A stretch of DNA of 64,000 bases from Eledone cirrhosa (taxonomy: Eukaryota; Mollusca; Cephalopoda; Octopoda; Eledonidae), in NCBI GenBank assembly GCA_964016885.1, contig OZ024742.1, forward strand, positions 357,233,066 through 357,297,065, read 5' to 3'. The translations under genes were made by a program, and so were the position numbers. Every line of letters starts with the position of its first letter. Within the stretch, counting starts at the first letter, position 1. A model generated the notes under the pieces. The model searched no databases, was not told the origin of the DNA, and was given only the letters and a program-made list of their open reading frames with translations. This document shows, one piece after another, positions 61,501 to 64,000 of the stretch.

Positions 61501-64000
61501 TAGAGGGTAGGACACCATGTTAGGGTGGTGGATTGGCAGTATTGGTAGAGGGTCGGACACCATGCTAGGGTGGTGGCTTGGCAGTGTCGGTAGAGGTTCG
61601 GACACCATGCTAGGGTGGTGGTTTGTTAGTATTGGTAGAGGGTATGACACCATGCTAGGGTGGTGGATTGGTAGTATTGGTAGAGGGTAGGACACCATGC
61701 TAGGGTGGTGGATTGGTAGTATTGGTAGACAGTAGGACACCATGTTAGGGTGGTGGATTGGCAGTATTGGTAGAGAGTAGAACACCATGCTAGGGTGGTG
61801 GATTGGCAGTATTGGTAGAGAGTAGGACACCATGCTAGGGTGGTGGATTGGCAGTATTGGTAGAGGGTCTGACACCATGCTAGGGTGGTGGATTGGTTGT
61901 ATTGGTAGAGGGCTGGACACCATGCTAGGGTGGTGGATTGCTAGTATTGGCAGAGGGTTGGACACCATGCTAGGGTGGTGGATTGGTAGTATTGGTAGAG
62001 AGTAGGACACCATGCTAGGGTGGTGGATTGGCAGTATTGGTAGAGGGTTGGACACCATGCTAGGGTGGTGGATTGGTAGTATTGTTAGAGGGTCGGACAC
62101 CATGCTAGGGTGGTGAATTGGTAGTATTGGTAGAGGGTTGGACACCATGCTAGGGTGGTGGATTGGTAGTATTGTTAGAGGGTCGGACACCATGCTAGGG
62201 TGGTGAATTGGTAGTATTGGTAGAGGGTTGGACACCATGCTAGGGTGGTGGATTGGTAGTGTCGGTAGAGAGTAGGACACCATGCGAGTGTGGTGGATTG
62301 GTAGTATTGGTAGAGTGTAGAACAACATGCTAGGGCGGTGGATTGGCAGTGTCAGTAGAGGGTCGGACAACATGCTCGGGTGGTGGTTTGCAGTGTCACT
62401 AGAGGGTCGGACAACATGCTAGAGTGGTGGTTTGGCAGTGTCGGTAGAGGGTCGGACAGCATGCTAGGGTGGTGGATTGGCAGTACTGCTAGAGGGTTGG
62501 AAACCATGCTAGGGTGGTGGATTGGCAGTATTGGTAGAGGTTCGGACACCATGCTAGTGTGGTGGTTTGGCAGTGTTGGTAGAAGTTGGCCACAATGCTA
62601 GGGTGGTGGATTGGTAGTATTGTTAGAGAGTAGGACACCATGTTAGGTTGGTGGATTGGTAGTGTCGGTAGAGAGTAGGACACCATGCTAGGGTGGTGGA
62701 TTGGTAGTGTTGGTAGAGAGAAGGACACCATGCTAGGGTGGTGGTTTGGCAGTACTGGTAGAGGGATGGAAACCATGCTAGGGTGGTGGATTGGCAGTAT
62801 TGATAGAGGGTCGGACACCATGCTAGGGTGGTGGTTTGGCAGTGTTGGTAGAGGGTCGGCCACCATGCTAGGGTGGTGGATTGGTAGTCTTGGTAGAGAG
62901 TAGGACACCATGCTAGGGTGGTGGATTGGTAGTGTCGGTAGAGAGTAGGACACCATGCTAGGGTGGTGGATTGGCAGTATTGGTAGAGGGTAGGACACCA
63001 TGCTAGGGTGGTGGTTTGGCGGTGTTGGTAGAGGGTCGGCCACCATGCAAGGGTGGTGGATTGGTAGTATTGGTAGAGGGTAGGACACCATGCTAGGGTG
63101 GTGGATTGGTAGTATTGGTAGAGGGTCGGCCACCATGCTAGGGCGGTGGCTTGGCAGTGTCGGTAGAGGGTCGGACACCATGCTAGGGTGGTGGTTTGTT
63201 AGTATTGGTAGAGGTTATGACACCATGCTAGGGTGGTGGATTGGTAGTATTGGTAGAGGGTAGGACACCATGCTAGGGTGGTGGATTGGTAGTATTGGTA
63301 GAGGGTAGGACACCATGCTAGGGTGGTGGATTTGTAGTATTGGTAGAGAGTAGGACACCATGTTAGGGTGTTGGATTGGTAGTATTGGTAGAGGGTCGGA
63401 CACCATGCTAGGGTGGTGGATTGGTAGTGTCGGTAGAGGGTAGCACACCATGCTAGGGTGGTGGATTGGCAGTATTGGTAGAGAGTAGGACACCATGCTA
63501 GGGTGGTGGATTGGTAGTATTTGTAGATAGTAGGACACCATGTTAGGGTGGTGGATTGGTAGTATTGGTAGAGGGTAGGACAGCATGCTAGGGTGGTGTA
63601 TTGGTAGTATTGGTAGAGAGTAGGACACCATGTTAGGGTGGTGGATTGGCAGTATTGGTAGAGGGTAGGACACTATGCGAGGGTGGTGGATTGGTAGTAT
63701 TGGTAGAGAGTAGGACACCATGTTAGGGTGGTGGATTGGCAGTATTGGTAGAGAGTAGGACACCATGCTAGGGTGTTGATTTGGCAGTATTGGTAGAGAG
63801 TAGGACACCATGCTAGGGTGGTGGATTGGTAGTATTTGTAGAGGGTCTGACACCATGCTAGGGTGGTGGATTGGTTGTATTGGTAGAGGGCTGGACACCA
63901 TGCTAGGGTGGTGGATTGCTAGTATTGGCAGAGGGTTGGACACCATGCTAGGGTGGTGGATTGGCAGTACTGGTAGAGGGATGGAAACCATGCTAGGGTT
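55521..64000 (+). repeat. Right-hand array domain, runs off the window
   Basis: A mixture of diverged units with six single-base length changes (about 56496 -1, 59556 +1, 60688 -1, 62389 -1, 62586 -1; the earlier 50960 event marks its left neighbour). The AGATTGGGCAG unit of block P reappears at 59556 and GGAATCCATGC at about 60252, so parts of P/Q lie here in older form. The GTTTGCAGTGTCACT 44-bp unit at 62389 matches one at 24459. The final bases are still repeat (CATGCTAGGGTT), so the array end is outside the window. Confidence 0.85.

Larger units (their letters stand above)
2585..64000 (+). repeat. 45-bp minisatellite, about 1,365 units, extends past the window end
   Basis: An uninterrupted head-to-tail array of a 45-bp unit; one consensus-like copy is 2611-2655. 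Landmarks in each unit, in order, are GACACCATGCTAGGG, TGGTGGATTGG, TAGTATTGG and TAGAGGGTAG. Counting from GACACC at 2611 to its equivalent at 63984 gives 61,373 bp, which equals 1,364 x 45 minus a net 7 bp. I located 17 single-base indels (5 insertions, 12 deletions) that account for this exactly. Common variant positions are GTAGG/GTCGG/GTCAG/GTTGG, GAGGGT/GAGAGT, GGTAG/GGCAG, ATTGG/GTCGG, CATGCTAG/CATGTTAG/CATCCTAG and GGATTGG/GGTTTGG. The consensus has 19 G, 4 C, 12 T and 10 A on this strand. No inserted transposon or unique sequence was found within it. Confidence 0.98.

Noticed and set aside
2585..64000. CRISPR array
   Set aside because: The units abut with no unique spacers, the whole 45 bp is repeated, no cas genes are present, and the flanks are eukaryotic.
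2585..64000. Telomere or subtelomeric TTAGGG array
   Set aside because: TTAGGG occurs at most once per 45-bp unit and only in some units; there is no tandem hexamer.

Overview
The window looks like non-coding, repeat-dominated DNA from an animal genome, most likely a coleoid cephalopod such as an octopus or squid. That placement rests on the first 2.6 kb, where I recognise degenerate copies of repeats familiar from cephalopod genomes. These are the 3' end of a non-LTR retrotransposon, a CATCATCAT/TAACGTCCAT-type interspersed repeat, a tRNA-derived SINE and two tails of a second SINE. The family names come from memory of cephalopod repeats and were not checked by search. I find no intact protein gene, RNA gene, CRISPR array or bacterial feature.

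Layout. 1-678 is AT-rich and holds a short (AT)n run and one inverted repeat. 679-1446 is a broken reverse-transcriptase 3' end in which a 61-bp piece has been amplified eight-fold. 1466-2584 is a series of degenerate interspersed repeats. From about 2585 to the end (64000), and continuing beyond it, is one uninterrupted 45-bp minisatellite of about 1,365 units. No unrelated insertion was seen in these 61 kb. The unit is strongly G-skewed on the plus strand (consensus 19 G, 4 C, 12 T, 10 A), in contrast with the AT-rich flank.

Inside the array the organisation is hierarchical. 2585-20195 is in perfect 45-bp register and includes a 3,420-bp (76-unit) tandem duplication with no mismatch seen over 3,373 bp. 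20196-30900 is the more diverged part. 30900-51000 is built from two alternating higher-order blocks, called P (about 1.6-1.8 kb) and Q (about 2.07-2.2 kb) here, including a second clean tandem duplication of 3,465 bp (77 units). 51000-64000 is a mosaic of shorter local amplifications and blocks shared with distant parts of the array.

Because 45 is a multiple of three and the consensus has no stop in two minus-strand frames, the array produces very long open frames, the largest 5,931 codons. I treat these as by-products of the repeat and not as genes. The most notable material is the array itself: its size, its strict register, its layered duplication history, a possible G-quadruplex in every unit, and its start exactly at a SINE tail.
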